Positions 41,004 through 50,548 of a stretch of DNA of 64,000 nt are shown here, in pieces. How positions within the stretch are numbered: the stretch's first letter is position 1; each line of letters starts with the position of its first letter. The notes under the pieces are model-generated. The model was not told where the DNA came from and did not search any database. It saw only the letters and a list, made by a program, of their open reading frames with translations. The position numbers and the translations under genes were made by a program. The stretch lies in contig NZ_BMIB01000005.1 in assembly GCF_014641615.1 (NCBI RefSeq), positions 14,150 to 78,149 on the forward strand. Direction: 5' to 3'. The DNA comes from Filimonas zeae (GTDB lineage Bacteria > Bacteroidota > Bacteroidia > Chitinophagales > Chitinophagaceae).

Positions 41004-43370
41004 TTACTTATCCTTTTTGCCTTTACGTCCTTTCCACCACTGCGAGCGTTGAACAGCATCATCAGTGTTCAGCTTGCATTTCAATTGCGCGTCTATTACT
41101 GCAATATTAGCCATATTGATAATACTGCGAACAGAACTTCCCAGTTGCAGTACGTGTACCGGCTTTTTCAATCCTAACAAAATCGGGCCAATAGCATCAG
41201 CGCCACCAACTTCTTTTAATAAACCGTAAGCTACGTTACCGGCAGACAGGTTGGGGAAGATAAGCGTGTTTACATCTTCGTTCACCAGTTCGCTGAACGG
41301 ATAGTTATCGCGCATAATTTCTTTGTTGAAAGGCAGGGATGCCTGCATTTCACCATCCACAATCAGTGTACGGTCACGCTCTTTCAAAATGCGGGTAGCT
41401 TCTGCTACCAGTCTTGCTTCGGGCGAGTTGTTGCTGCCGAAATTGCTGTAGCTAAGCATAGCTATACGTGGTGTAAGGTTAAAGGTTTTTACCTCTTTAG
41501 CCACCAGTTCAGCAATATCTGCCAGTTCTTCTGCCGTGGGGTTAAAGTTAACCGTAGTATCTCCCAGGAACAAAGGTCCTTTTTTAGTCAGCAACAGATA
41601 CATACCGGCAATACGCTTCACTCCTTCCTCCGTACCAATAATCTGCAGGGCCGGACGAATGGTTTCTGCATAATCGCGGGTTAAACCGGAAATCATACCA
41701 TCTGCATCCCCCATTTCCACCATCATACAACCATAGTGGTTACGGTCGCTCATCACTTTCTTACTCTCGTAATAGTTGAAGCCTTTACGCTGCCGCTTCC
41801 AGAAGAATACCTCTGCGTACAGGTTTCTCTTTTCTTCAGTAGACTCGTGGTGTGGATCTATGATTGGTAAATCGCTGATATCCAGCGTATTTTCTTCCGC
41901 AATACGGCGTATTTTTTCCTCATTCCCTAACAGGATAGGATAACAGATACCCTCATCGTATACAATACTGGCTGCTTTCAGCACTTTTACGTTGTCTGCC
42001 TCAGCAAATACAATACGCTTAGGATCGCGGCGGGCTTTGGCGCCCAGTGCGCGCATAATCTGATTATCCAGCCCCAGACGTTTGTTCAGTTCAATGGTAT
42101 ATGCTTCCCAGTCATCAATCTTCACTTTTGCCACACCACTGTCAATAGCAGCTTTTGCCACTGCCGGCGATACGGTAGCCAGCAAACGCGGGTCTAACGG
42201 TTTAGGAATAATATACTCAGGACCAAAAGACATGTTCTTTTGGTTATACGCCAGGTTTACAATATCCGGCACCGGTGTTTTAGCCAGGTCGGCCAGTGCT
42301 TTTACAGCCGCCAGCTTCATAGCTTCATTAATCTGGCTGGCACGTACATCCAGCGCACCGCGGAAAATGAAAGGAAACCCTAATACGTTGTTTACCATGT
42401 TAGGATAATCGCTGCGGCCGGTAGCCATAATAATATCCTTACGGGCAGCAGTAGCCAGGTCGTAAGAAATTTCAGGTTCCGGGTTGGCCATTGCAAACAC
42501 CACGGGGTTTTTAGCCATGCTCTTCACCATTTCCTGCGTAACCACATTTCTTACACTTAAGCCCACAAACACATCGGCATCTTTCATGGCTTTTTCCAGG
42601 TTGATATCCGATTTCTGAACAGCGAATTTCCTTTTCACTTCGTCCAGATCGGTACGGCCGGTGTGCAGTACGCCATCAATATCAAACATGGTAAAATTCT
42701 CATAACGGGCGCCCAGTGCCACATAAATCTGTACACAGGCCATAGCCGCAGCACCTGCTCCGTTAATTACAAATCTTGCCTTCTCAATCTTTTTCTTCTG
42801 AATTTCCAGTGCGTTCAGCAAGGCAGCACCACTAATAATAGCAGTTCCATGCTGATCGTCGTGCATTACCGGAATATTCATCTGCTCGCGCAATGCCTTC
42901 TCTATATAAAAACATTCCGGCGCTTTAATATCTTCCAGGTTAATACCGCCGAACGTAGGTTCCAGCGATTTTACAATCTGAACAAACTTCTCGGGGTCTT
43001 TTTCGTTGATTTCGATGTCAAACACATCTATATCAGCAAATATTTTAAATAATACGCCTTTACCCTCCATTACCGGCTTACCAGCTTCGGGTCCTATATC
43101 TCCCAAACCCAGTACGGCCGTTCCATTACTGATTACCCCTACCAGGTTGCCCTTGGCGGTGTATTTGTAAACATCTTCTTTGTTGTTGAAAATTTCCTTA
43201 CAGGGTTCTGCTACTCCAGGACTGTAAGCGAGGGAAAGATCTCTTTGTGTTTTCGCTTCTTTGGTAGGTACTACTTCAATTTTTCCGGGGCGACCTTTAC
43301 TGTGGTACTCCAGCGCCTGCTGCTTTCTCAGTTGAATCTGCTTATCCATATTTCTGTTTTTAGCCGGCAT
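41004..43370 (-). CDS. maeB: NADP-dependent malic enzyme, malic/PTA fusion type
   Basis: The enzyme decarboxylates malate to pyruvate. An N-terminal malic domain (about 15-420) with SLAYSPGVAEPCKEI, HDDQHGTA and the Rossmann VINGAGAAAMACVQ is fused to a C-terminal phosphotransacetylase-like domain (about 430-780), which is regulatory in MaeB. The start at 43370 (MPAKNRNMDKQ, 788 residues) or 43349 is chosen because a -7 box at 43449-43456 puts the transcription start near 43442, downstream of the ATG at 43451. The C-terminus is Lys-rich. Confidence 0.95.
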   Translation of the reverse strand: MPAKNRNMDKQIQLRKQQALEYHSKGRPGKIEVVPTKEAKTQRDLSLAYSPGVAEPCKEIFNNKEDVYKYTAKGNLVGVISNGTAVLGLGDIGPEAGKPVMEGKGVLFKIFADIDVFDIEINEKDPEKFVQIVKSLEPTFGGINLEDIKAPECFYIEKALREQMNIPVMHDDQHGTAIISGAALLNALEIQKKKIEKARFVINGAGAAAMACVQIYVALGARYENFTMFDIDGVLHTGRTDLDEVKRKFAVQKSDINLEKAMKDADVFVGLSVRNVVTQEMVKSMAKNPVVFAMANPEPEISYDLATAARKDIIMATGRSDYPNMVNNVLGFPFIFRGALDVRASQINEAMKLAAVKALADLAKTPVPDIVNLAYNQKNMSFGPEYIIPKPLDPRLLATVSPAVAKAAIDSGVAKVKIDDWEAYTIELNKRLGLDNQIMRALGAKARRDPKRIVFAEADNVKVLKAASIVYDEGICYPILLGNEEKIRRIAEENTLDISDLPIIDPHHESTEEKRNLYAEVFFWKRQRKGFNYYESKKVMSDRNHYGCMMVEMGDADGMISGLTRDYAETIRPALQIIGTEEGVKRIAGMYLLLTKKGPLFLGDTTVNFNPTAEELADIAELVAKEVKTFNLTPRIAMLSYSNFGSNNSPEARLVAEATRILKERDRTLIVDGEMQASLPFNKEIMRDNYPFSELVNEDVNTLIFPNLSAGNVAYGLLKEVGGADAIGPILLGLKKPVHVLQLGSSVRSIINMANIAVIDAQLKCKLNTDDAVQRSQWWKGRKGKKDK

Positions 43371-43448
43371 GTAAACACGGTAATCCATTAACACAAACAG
43401 ACCAGGGTTGAAATTGAAGGGGGACTGCTTTCTATGCCGGCAAGGCCG

Positions 43449-43456
43449 CAAAAATA
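43449..43456 (-). promoter_or_regulatory. -7 box of maeB
   Basis: The minus strand reads TATTTTTG, an exact TAnnTTTG match, about 79 bases upstream of the preferred start codon. It also overlaps an in-frame ATG at 43451, which argues against that start. Confidence 0.5.
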
Positions 43457-43572
43457 CGGGAATATCTGATAGCTAACGGAGGGGAGTATGAACAAAAGGA
43501 AGTTTCGTTTAACAAAACGCTAACAGAATCAATGTTTTACCCTGTATGTTAGGGGGTGTATATTTCAAACAC

Positions 43573-43601
43573 TCAGGGCGTTACCACTGGCAACGCCCTG
43601 A
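43573..43601 (-). terminator. Hairpin after the M20 peptidase gene
   Basis: A perfect 10-bp stem (TCAGGGCGTT / AACGCCCTGA, 9-base loop) lies 26 bases past the M20 stop on the minus strand. The T-run is weak (GTGTTTG). It probably ends the five-gene minus-strand run that starts at 49550. Confidence 0.6.
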
Positions 43602-43626
43602 ATTATACTAAGCTTTAATTTCTGTT

Positions 43627-44808
43627 TTATTGTGCAGCGGCACCGAGATACGCCATTATTCCCATGCCGGTTTCAATGGCGTTTTCATCTACATCAAACC
43701 GTGGGGTATGCACATTATGTACAATGCCTCTTGCTTCGTTACGTACTCCCAGTCTGAAAAAACATCCCGGAATAACCTGGGTGTAGTAGCCAAAATCTTC
43801 CGCGCCCATGCGCATTTCGGTTTCCTGCACATTTCCTTCCCCCATATAAGACTTTGCCAGGCTCCATCCTTTTTCGGTTAATTCCGGATCATTATCTACC
43901 GTAGGGTAGCCAATATCAATGTGCAGATCAACTTCCGCACCCATCGCTTCTACCAGCCCTATGGTTTGCTTGCGGATAAGCTCGTGAGCTTTAAAGCGCC
44001 ATTCTTCATCCATAGCACGGAAAGTACCCATCAGCTTTACCTCGCTGGGTATAACGTTAGTGGTATGCCCGCCCTGAAAAGAACAGATAGACAATACCGA
44101 AGGAGACAACGGATTGTTGTTACGGCTGATAATCTGTTGCAGGCTAACAATAAGCTGAGAAGCTATTAATATAGTGTCGGCAGTAAGATGGGGAGCAGCC
44201 GCATGCCCGCCTTTGCTTCGGATGGTAATATAAATTTCATCTGCACTGGCCATTACACGGCCCTTGCGAAAGCTGAGTAACCCGGCATCCAGTCCCGGAT
44301 GTACGTGCAGGCCAAAAATGCCCTGTGGTTTTGGGTTTTCCAGCACGCCCTCCGCAATCATAATGGAAGCGCCTCCCGGATTTTTTTCTTCACCCGGTTG
44401 AAATATCAGCTTAACCGTTCCTTCCCACTCATTTTTAAGCTCGTTGAGTATTTTGGCGGCCCCCAGTAAACAGGTAGTATGCACATCGTGCCCGCAGGCA
44501 TGCATAACCCCCTCGTTTTGCGAGCGGTAGGGTACATTGTTCTCCTCTTTAATAGGCAATGCATCCATATCGCCACGCAGGGCAATAACACGGCTTTGCG
44601 GGTTGCGGCCCTCAATAATACCCACAATACCGGTAGTGGCTTTTATAGTAAACGGAATACCATATGATTGTAGCTTCTGCTGTAAAAAAGCAGAGGTAGC
44701 ATGTTCCTGGTAACTTAATTCGGGGTGTGCATGCAAATGCCTGCGCACCTGGGTAAACTCTTCGGCATATTGCCGGGCAAGGGTCTTAATCTTTAGCTCT
44801 ACACTCAT
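43627..44808 (-). CDS. M20 family metallopeptidase (amidohydrolase, hippurate-hydrolase type)
   Basis: The 393-residue cytosolic enzyme has the di-zinc catalytic domain with the metal-binding HACGHDVHTTCLLGAA (about 103-118), the catalytic Glu pair in LIFQPGEEKNPGG and the ligands GLHVHP and the late His in GIVHNVHTPRFDVDE. A dimerisation domain is inserted at about 185-300. Members hydrolyse N-acyl amino acids or related amides. It starts 18 bases after the SPOR protein gene and is last in the run. Confidence 0.93.
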   Translation of the reverse strand: MSVELKIKTLARQYAEEFTQVRRHLHAHPELSYQEHATSAFLQQKLQSYGIPFTIKATTGIVGIIEGRNPQSRVIALRGDMDALPIKEENNVPYRSQNEGVMHACGHDVHTTCLLGAAKILNELKNEWEGTVKLIFQPGEEKNPGGASIMIAEGVLENPKPQGIFGLHVHPGLDAGLLSFRKGRVMASADEIYITIRSKGGHAAAPHLTADTILIASQLIVSLQQIISRNNNPLSPSVLSICSFQGGHTTNVIPSEVKLMGTFRAMDEEWRFKAHELIRKQTIGLVEAMGAEVDLHIDIGYPTVDNDPELTEKGWSLAKSYMGEGNVQETEMRMGAEDFGYYTQVIPGCFFRLGVRNEARGIVHNVHTPRFDVDENAIETGMGIMAYLGAAAQ

Positions 44809-44826
44809 CAGATGCTCAATTGATTA

Positions 44827-45276
44827 TTATTCAGTGGACAAATCAGCCTCATCCTGTTCGGTAGGTTTGTATTCAATAGCGTCATCAATTACATACACCC
44901 CTTGCGGATATTGCTTAGCCACCATTCTTTTAAACTCTTCTGCTGCAGAACGCTCCAGAAAGTTGCCTATACGTACTTTAAAATAAGGCGATTGGTACAG
45001 CAGGTAGGTTTTTTCGTCAGGAAAACGACGTAATAATTCAGATTTAACCTGAAATGCCTGCTCGCGGCTGCGGGTGTTAATAACCTGCAGGCGATAGCCA
45101 CGATACAATCCGTTGTTGGTCATTTTTCCCGCAAGCTTATTATAAGCTGCCTGTTTGGCAGTAAGCATATCCAGCCTGGAATCTTTACGCACCACAACGG
45201 TATCCTGTGCCTGTAAAGCACCGGCCCATGCAGTAAGCAAAAAAATGAGGATTCCTTTTTTTATTGCAGCTTTCAT
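44827..45276 (-). CDS. SPOR domain-containing secreted protein
   Basis: The 149-residue protein has a signal peptide (about 1-23, ending LQAQ). After a short linker comes a SPOR-type fold (about 58-135): YRLQVINTRSREQAFQVKSELLRRFPDEKTYLLYQSPYFKVRIGNF, then KRMVAKQYPQGVYVID. SPOR domains bind glycan strands lacking stem peptides at division sites, so the protein probably sits on peptidoglycan in the periplasm. It lies between deoC and an M20 peptidase gene with short gaps. Confidence 0.87.
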   Translation of the reverse strand: MKAAIKKGILIFLLTAWAGALQAQDTVVVRKDSRLDMLTAKQAAYNKLAGKMTNNGLYRGYRLQVINTRSREQAFQVKSELLRRFPDEKTYLLYQSPYFKVRIGNFLERSAAEEFKRMVAKQYPQGVYVIDDAIEYKPTEQDEADLSTE

Positions 45277-45318
45277 AAGATGATTGTTATACCTGAGTAA
45301 ATTTCAAAAACTGAACCG

Positions 45319-45990
45319 TTAATAGTTTCCTGCACCGGCAGCCTGGCCGGTAGCAATGGCTACACTGGCGCTGCAACCCAAACGGGTAGCACCCGCCTCA
45401 ACCAGCTCTTTTGCAAACGCATAATCGCGTATACCGCCGGAAGCTTTTATTTGTACGTTGGAAGGTAAGTGTTTTTTAAACAGCTGCACGGCGTGTACAG
45501 AAGCACCTTTTTCGGCGTATCCGGTAGAGGTTTTCAGGTAATCGATACCTGCCACACCATACAGTTCGCAGCATTTGATAATTTCCTCATCGGTAAGAAT
45601 GCCGGATTCGATGATAATTTTTACCACCTTGCCTTTGCTGCGTATCACAGGCATAATATGGCTTATTTCATTACCCAGCAGTTGCCAGTCGTTATTTTTT
45701 AGCGCAATCAGGTTAATTACCACGTCCAGCTCGTCGGCACCATCAACTATGTCCAGTACAATTTCGGCTATCTTAGCCTCTACTGCAGAATAGCCGAAAG
45801 GAAAACCGATAACGGTAGCCACTTTAACCGGCGAACCATCCGTAAGCTGTTTAGCCAGTTTTACAAACGGTGGCGGCACGCATACTGCTGCAAAGCCATA
45901 GGTTACAGCTTCTTTGCATAATTGTTCAATATCTGCCACCAGGGTGGTGGGCTTTAAAATAGTGTGGTCTATGTATTGCGTTACCTGCAT
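45319..45990 (-). CDS. deoC: Deoxyribose-phosphate aldolase
   Basis: The start at 45990 (MQVTQYIDHTILKPT, 223 residues) gives the normal family length; an ATG at 46089 would add 33 residues that overlap the upstream gene. DeoC cleaves 2-deoxyribose 5-phosphate to acetaldehyde and glyceraldehyde 3-phosphate in deoxynucleoside breakdown. The Schiff-base Lys is in DYLKTSTGYAEKGAS, the second active-site Lys is in VQIKASGGIRDYAFA, and the N-terminal DHTILKP motif is present. No other deo genes are near. It starts 25 bases after the GLPGLI gene. Confidence 0.95.
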   Translation of the reverse strand: MQVTQYIDHTILKPTTLVADIEQLCKEAVTYGFAAVCVPPPFVKLAKQLTDGSPVKVATVIGFPFGYSAVEAKIAEIVLDIVDGADELDVVINLIALKNNDWQLLGNEISHIMPVIRSKGKVVKIIIESGILTDEEIIKCCELYGVAGIDYLKTSTGYAEKGASVHAVQLFKKHLPSNVQIKASGGIRDYAFAKELVEAGATRLGCSASVAIATGQAAGAGNY

Positions 45991-46015
45991 AATCCGTTCG
46001 CTTTGAGCAGCGAAT

Positions 46016-46756
46016 TTACAGCATAGCCGCCACAATATTCCTTTTGGCCCACTTACCCCAGTCGCCAAGACGGCCCTGCAGCTGATCAAACAGTGTTTTA
46101 TTGGTTACAGCTTTGCCTTTGGCGGGTATTTTAAAATCGGTAGTTTTTACTTCTTCTGCAAACACCTTTGTGGCAAACCAGCTTACATGTTCATGCGGCA
46201 GGGCAACCCCCATTATCATACCGGGTAAACCGTTAAAACCTTCCGGCCCTCCGGGGGGAATAATCATATCTGTATAAAATGCTACCACATAAATAGAATC
46301 CATAATCAGCGCATTAGCCCGCCGGCAGTCAAAACCGGCAATATTGCGCGTTTCGGAAGTAATTTTCCATTTTATCTGCCGGGTGCTGTCTTTTATCAGA
46401 AACTTTTCGTCAAAAATAAGCTTGGCAGCTACATACTGGCTTCTGCTCAGATCGCTGAATACGATGTTTTCGTCAGCAGTAGTCATAAAACCACTATTGC
46501 CATTATTCAGATTTTCCCGGCCCGGCATATACAAAGTGCTGTCGTTACGAAACAGCAGGTTATAATACGTAATTCTGAACTGAGGCATTGTTTTTTTCAT
46601 CAGGCTGTACCAATCGTTATCTTCCTCGCCCGCTAATAAGGCATGGCTGTTTACCTTTTTTTCAAACTCAATACGCCCCGCGGTTACATACGTGCCCTGC
46701 TGAGAAAATGCCTGGGTAAGGAAAAGGCACAGAAGAAGTGCTATAATAAGTTTCAT
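46016..46756 (-). CDS. GLPGLI family protein
   Basis: The 246-residue protein has a signal peptide (about 1-18). It carries the family hallmark as GFNGLPGMIMGVAL near residue 178, preceded by the DMIIPPGGPEGF stretch; the canonical GLPGLI is GLPGMI here. The central KWKITSETRNIAGFDCRRA region is also typical. GLPGLI proteins are secreted beta-rich proteins of Bacteroidota, almost always beside an outer-membrane barrel gene, as here (19-base gap). Their role is unknown. Confidence 0.9.
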   Translation of the reverse strand: MKLIIALLLCLFLTQAFSQQGTYVTAGRIEFEKKVNSHALLAGEEDNDWYSLMKKTMPQFRITYYNLLFRNDSTLYMPGRENLNNGNSGFMTTADENIVFSDLSRSQYVAAKLIFDEKFLIKDSTRQIKWKITSETRNIAGFDCRRANALIMDSIYVVAFYTDMIIPPGGPEGFNGLPGMIMGVALPHEHVSWFATKVFAEEVKTTDFKIPAKGKAVTNKTLFDQLQGRLGDWGKWAKRNIVAAML

Positions 46757-46775
46757 ATCGTTATTTGTAGTGTTA

Positions 46776-49550
46776 TTATTTCTGACCGCCCATTTTATTA
46801 AAGTTCCATACCACCGACATCATACCGTAGCGGCGTATGGTGGTGTTTTCGTTCTGCATAATATAGTTGCTGCCGCCGGAACGGTAAAAACCGAGGTTCT
46901 GGTTCAGTATATCATTTACAGAAAGCTTTACCAGCAGTGATTTGTTTTTCAGGAACTTTTTACCCAGCGATGCATTCCACAGAAAAATATTGTTATTGGT
47001 GGTAAACACACTGTTCTTCTGCCTCATGGTAAAATCGCCATTGTTACGCAATTCTATATTCCACGGAAAATCGAAACTCAGTTCCGGTCTTATGTAAAAA
47101 GTCCAGTAATTGGGCTGTACTGCTCTTTGAATGGATGAGGTAGTAGTAGAATAGCTGGCTTCCAGGTTAATACCTATTTCATATTTCTTTTCCTTATAGC
47201 GGCTCACCCCCAAACCTAAATTATAATTGGCAATTTTATTCACGTTTAAAAGGCCGTTCACATAGTTCACATTACGCGAATAATTAAAGCCCAGTTCAGG
47301 CCGCAGGTTCAGATTCAGTTTCTTCAGCTTTTTATCGTAATTGATATTGGTGTAAAACGATTGGTTGCCATTTACGTTTACCTGCTGGCTGGTGGTTTTA
47401 CCGGCGCTATCAATAATGCTGAGATTACTGATAGCATTATTGGAAATATTATAACTGGCATATGCCCATATGCCTCTTTCCGCCAGTACTTTATAATCGT
47501 TATAGCGTATGGTAAAACGGTTAGAGAAAGTTGGTTTCAGATCCGGATTACCAATAGTAATATACAGCGGGTTTTCGTTCTGCCGCAGTGGCTGCAACGC
47601 TTCAATAGAAGGCTGCCGGGTGTTACCTGAATATTCTATACCTAAACGGCGCTGCTGAGAAAAAGCATAGTTAACAGAAGCCTGTGGAAACCAGTTGATG
47701 AAATGCCGTGTACGGTTAATATGATACATCCTGTCTTCCTGGTTAAAGCTGGTGATACCCACATTACCGCCCACTCTTGCTTTTATTTTTTTACCGGAGT
47801 AAGAGTAGGTAGCTCCCCCCTGATGGGTAAAAATATCATATACATAATTACTACTAAAGGTGCTATCTAACTGCGTATACTTACCATCGGTTGCGGCATT
47901 ATACGATAGACGTTCAGAACTGCTGTTATTCAGTACCGCGCCGTAGTTAAACAAAAGGGTGGAACGGGTAGACAAAGGTTCTGTATACGTTACCCTGGCA
48001 TTCAGCTGCACGTTCCGGTTATTCTGGGTTTTAAACTGATCGGTTCGCTGCTCATAGGAATACACACCTTCTTTATAAAACACCGTGCGGGCATTTAAAA
48101 AGCCTTTGGTATCGCCATCTGTGTACCGGCCCGAAAGGTTTACAGTTAAGGTTCTGCCTTTTTTAGGTAGTTTTTTCATCCAGATAGCAGTTCCGTTCAG
48201 CAAACGGTTGTCGCCGGTATAGTTAGAAGTGGTAGTACCCTGGTTTACCAAAACACTGTCTCTGTCTAAAGAGTTGGTGTAAGAAGCATCAGCCGTTACT
48301 TTATGGTCATTACCAATAGTGCCGAATATTTTAAACGTAGAGCTGGAATCAATCTTCAGTTCATACTTACCATCTGCCCTATGGTGCGTAACACTATTAT
48401 TAAAAGTAGTACCTGAGTTTTGATAGTACAACGAATCGGGTAAAAGATATTGCGCCTGGGTGCTTCTGCTGCCTTTTACATCGAGACCAAGCATCTGATA
48501 ATTGGCATTTACTGATTTTTTATCATCATCCCACTTGTTATTATAGTGCAATCCGGCTGCCACGGCTGCAGGCAGGCCCTGGCCATCGTACTGGCCATCC
48601 CATCCACCCAGATTACCGCCACCACCTTCATAGCTATAATCGCCTGTGCTTTCATCGTACGAAAAATTATCCGCTTCACTCTGGCCAAAATTGCCCCTCT
48701 CATCCCAGTTTAACCCTGTTTTGCCCGTGGTAGATTTAATGCCGTATCCTGAAATTTTTTCCTTATTCTTAAAAAAGTTCAGCATAGCCTGGTAGTCGTG
48801 AAAGCTATCTGTACCCTGCCCGGCAGTAAGTTTTGAAAAATATCCTTTTTTCTTATCGGCTTTCAGTTTCAGGTTAATGGTTTTATCTTTTTGTCCGTCA
48901 TCTACTCCTGTAAACGCAGACTGCTCGCTCGTTTTATCAAATACCTGCACCTTATCCACCATGTCTGCCCGCAGGTTTTGGGTAACCAGTGTAGGGTCGT
49001 CGCCAAAAAATTCCTCCCCGTCTACCAGTACTTTTTTCACCGTCTGGCCATGCGCTGTAATCTGCCCCTTACTGTTTACCTGTATACCCGGCAGCTTCTT
49101 CAGCAGGTCTTCTACATTCGCATCCTTCATCACATGAAAACTGTCGGCCTTATACTCCGTAGTATCTCCTTTCATTTTAATGGCAGCTACCGTTTGCCTT
49201 ACCACCACATCTTCCAGCAGGCGCGCTTTCAATGTCATAAAAAGATTACCATAATTTACCTGACTGGTATCGGCCAGTACCAGCTTTTCGGCGTAGTCTG
49301 CGTACCCCGGCACGGTAATCATCAGCAGATAATCGCCGGGGGGCACCTTATCAAAAGCAAACTTTCCCGCCGCATCGGTACGGGTAAAACGATACAGAAT
49401 GGAATCTTTGGCCTGTAACAGAGCTACCACAGATTTTGCCAGTGTTTTGTGTTCAAAGCTGTCAGATACACAGCCTTTTACAGAGGCCTGTTGGCCATAC
49501 CCCACAGCAGTTACGATAAGGCATACGATTAGCACAGCCAGTTTTTTCAT
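46776..49550 (-). CDS. Outer-membrane beta-barrel receptor (TonB-dependent type, OMP_b-brl_3)
   Basis: The 924-residue protein has a signal peptide (about 1-20), a carboxypeptidase-regulatory-like domain (about 22-110), a plug domain (about 115-230, with DANVEDLLKKLPGIQVNSKG and KKVLVDGEEFFGDDPTLV) and a 22-strand type barrel to the C-terminus. No TonB box or SusD partner is visible. The GLPGLI gene follows directly; this pair recurs in Bacteroidota. The transported or secreted substrate is unknown. An intact paralog such as this shows what the remnant at 18221 once was. Confidence 0.9.
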   Translation of the reverse strand: MKKLAVLIVCLIVTAVGYGQQASVKGCVSDSFEHKTLAKSVVALLQAKDSILYRFTRTDAAGKFAFDKVPPGDYLLMITVPGYADYAEKLVLADTSQVNYGNLFMTLKARLLEDVVVRQTVAAIKMKGDTTEYKADSFHVMKDANVEDLLKKLPGIQVNSKGQITAHGQTVKKVLVDGEEFFGDDPTLVTQNLRADMVDKVQVFDKTSEQSAFTGVDDGQKDKTINLKLKADKKKGYFSKLTAGQGTDSFHDYQAMLNFFKNKEKISGYGIKSTTGKTGLNWDERGNFGQSEADNFSYDESTGDYSYEGGGGNLGGWDGQYDGQGLPAAVAAGLHYNNKWDDDKKSVNANYQMLGLDVKGSRSTQAQYLLPDSLYYQNSGTTFNNSVTHHRADGKYELKIDSSSTFKIFGTIGNDHKVTADASYTNSLDRDSVLVNQGTTTSNYTGDNRLLNGTAIWMKKLPKKGRTLTVNLSGRYTDGDTKGFLNARTVFYKEGVYSYEQRTDQFKTQNNRNVQLNARVTYTEPLSTRSTLLFNYGAVLNNSSSERLSYNAATDGKYTQLDSTFSSNYVYDIFTHQGGATYSYSGKKIKARVGGNVGITSFNQEDRMYHINRTRHFINWFPQASVNYAFSQQRRLGIEYSGNTRQPSIEALQPLRQNENPLYITIGNPDLKPTFSNRFTIRYNDYKVLAERGIWAYASYNISNNAISNLSIIDSAGKTTSQQVNVNGNQSFYTNINYDKKLKKLNLNLRPELGFNYSRNVNYVNGLLNVNKIANYNLGLGVSRYKEKKYEIGINLEASYSTTTSSIQRAVQPNYWTFYIRPELSFDFPWNIELRNNGDFTMRQKNSVFTTNNNIFLWNASLGKKFLKNKSLLVKLSVNDILNQNLGFYRSGGSNYIMQNENTTIRRYGMMSVVWNFNKMGGQK

Positions 49551-49587
49551 TTGTCTACAGAGATGGGTCTAAAGAAGATTACAATAG

Positions 49588-49606
49588 TTATTAAGGTTTA
49601 TTAAGG
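49588..49606. promoter_or_regulatory. Two TTATTAAGG direct repeats upstream of the receptor gene
   Basis: TTATTAAGG occurs at 49588-49596 and 49598-49606, a 10-bp helical phase, 38 bases upstream of the receptor start. This could be a response-regulator site. The rest of the 264-base gap to 49814 shows no gene. Confidence 0.35.
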
Positions 49607-49814
49607 CACTCTGCACGGCGTCAATCAATGGGATAAAAAAAAGCAGAATATTCCACAAGTTTCTGTTAAACATTTTAAACGGCAGCAGGAAATGTACCAG
49701 CGACATTCCGCGCAATAAATAAAAATTATTGCCATCCGGGAAAGCTGACGAGGATCATTACCTGTAGTAACGGGCATCAGGCCCCGGCAACCGCTGCCGT
49801 TCTACTTTAGCGGT

Positions 49815-50426
49815 ATGATAAATCTATCTAACGCAATGGGCGAAATAACCAGACCCACCCCTATTAACAAAGAAGTAGCGTGGGATAAGTCTAAAATCAT
49901 CATGAGTAAGACTGATCCATATGGTGTGATAGAATATGCCAATGAAACTTTTATTGAAGTTTCGGGCTATGAAGAGCATGAACTGATGGGAAGACCACAC
50001 AATATTATCAGACACCCCGATATGCCCCGCGTGGTATTCAAGGTGTTATGGGATTACCTGAAACGAGGTAAAAACATACACGCTATTGTAAAAAACCTGA
50101 GCAAAAGCGGGCGGTATTATTGGGTGATAACCGACTTTGAAGTAAAAACCAATGCCAAGGGTGTAATTACCAATTATTACAGCCGCCGGCGGGCTGCCCC
50201 TATGGAAATTGTACAAAAACATATTGAACCATTGTACGAAAAGCTGCTACAGATTGAAGCCGTTACGGGTATGGATGCCAGCGAAAAATACCTGGTAGGC
50301 TATCTGGAAGAAAAAGGCAAAGGCTATAATGAGTTTATTGAAGATATTATTACGGACGGCCTGCCGCGTGAAGACAAGCAGCCGGAAGAGAAAAAAGGGT
50401 TCTTTTCAAGGTTATTCGGACGCTAA
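49815..50426 (+). CDS. Single PAS-domain protein (Aer-like)
   Basis: The 203-residue protein has one PAS domain (about 25-135) with TDPYGVIEYANETFIEVSGYEEHELMGRPHNIIRHPDMP, the pattern of FAD-binding Aer-type and PAS-3 domains, and a helical tail ending in a basic segment FFSRLFGR. It has no kinase, methyl-accepting or GGDEF output domain. A second start at 49836 (MGEITRPTPINKE) fits relatives better, since a weak -7 box (TACTTTAG, 49803-49810) leaves almost no leader for the first ATG. Possibly a redox adaptor. Confidence 0.85.
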   Translation: MINLSNAMGEITRPTPINKEVAWDKSKIIMSKTDPYGVIEYANETFIEVSGYEEHELMGRPHNIIRHPDMPRVVFKVLWDYLKRGKNIHAIVKNLSKSGRYYWVITDFEVKTNAKGVITNYYSRRRAAPMEIVQKHIEPLYEKLLQIEAVTGMDASEKYLVGYLEEKGKGYNEFIEDIITDGLPREDKQPEEKKGFFSRLFGR

Positions 50427-50487
50427 CCATTCTCAGTGATTATCTATCTGCTACTCCGGCCCGGGAAGGGAAAGGGCTGGAGTAACG

Positions 50488-50520
50488 AAAGCCCGGGTTA
50501 TTTTTATCGCCGGGCTTTTT
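50488..50520 (+). terminator. Terminator after the PAS gene
   Basis: A 9-bp stem AAAGCCCGG / CCGGGCTTT with a T-rich 13-base loop and a T-run tail. Confidence 0.85.
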
Positions 50521-50548
50521 CATTTATATTTACCGCTCAATCATCTGT

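Noticed and set aside
43371..43451. Upstream start for malic enzyme
   Set aside because: It coincides with an exact -7 box on the same strand, and the added residues do not resemble MaeB.
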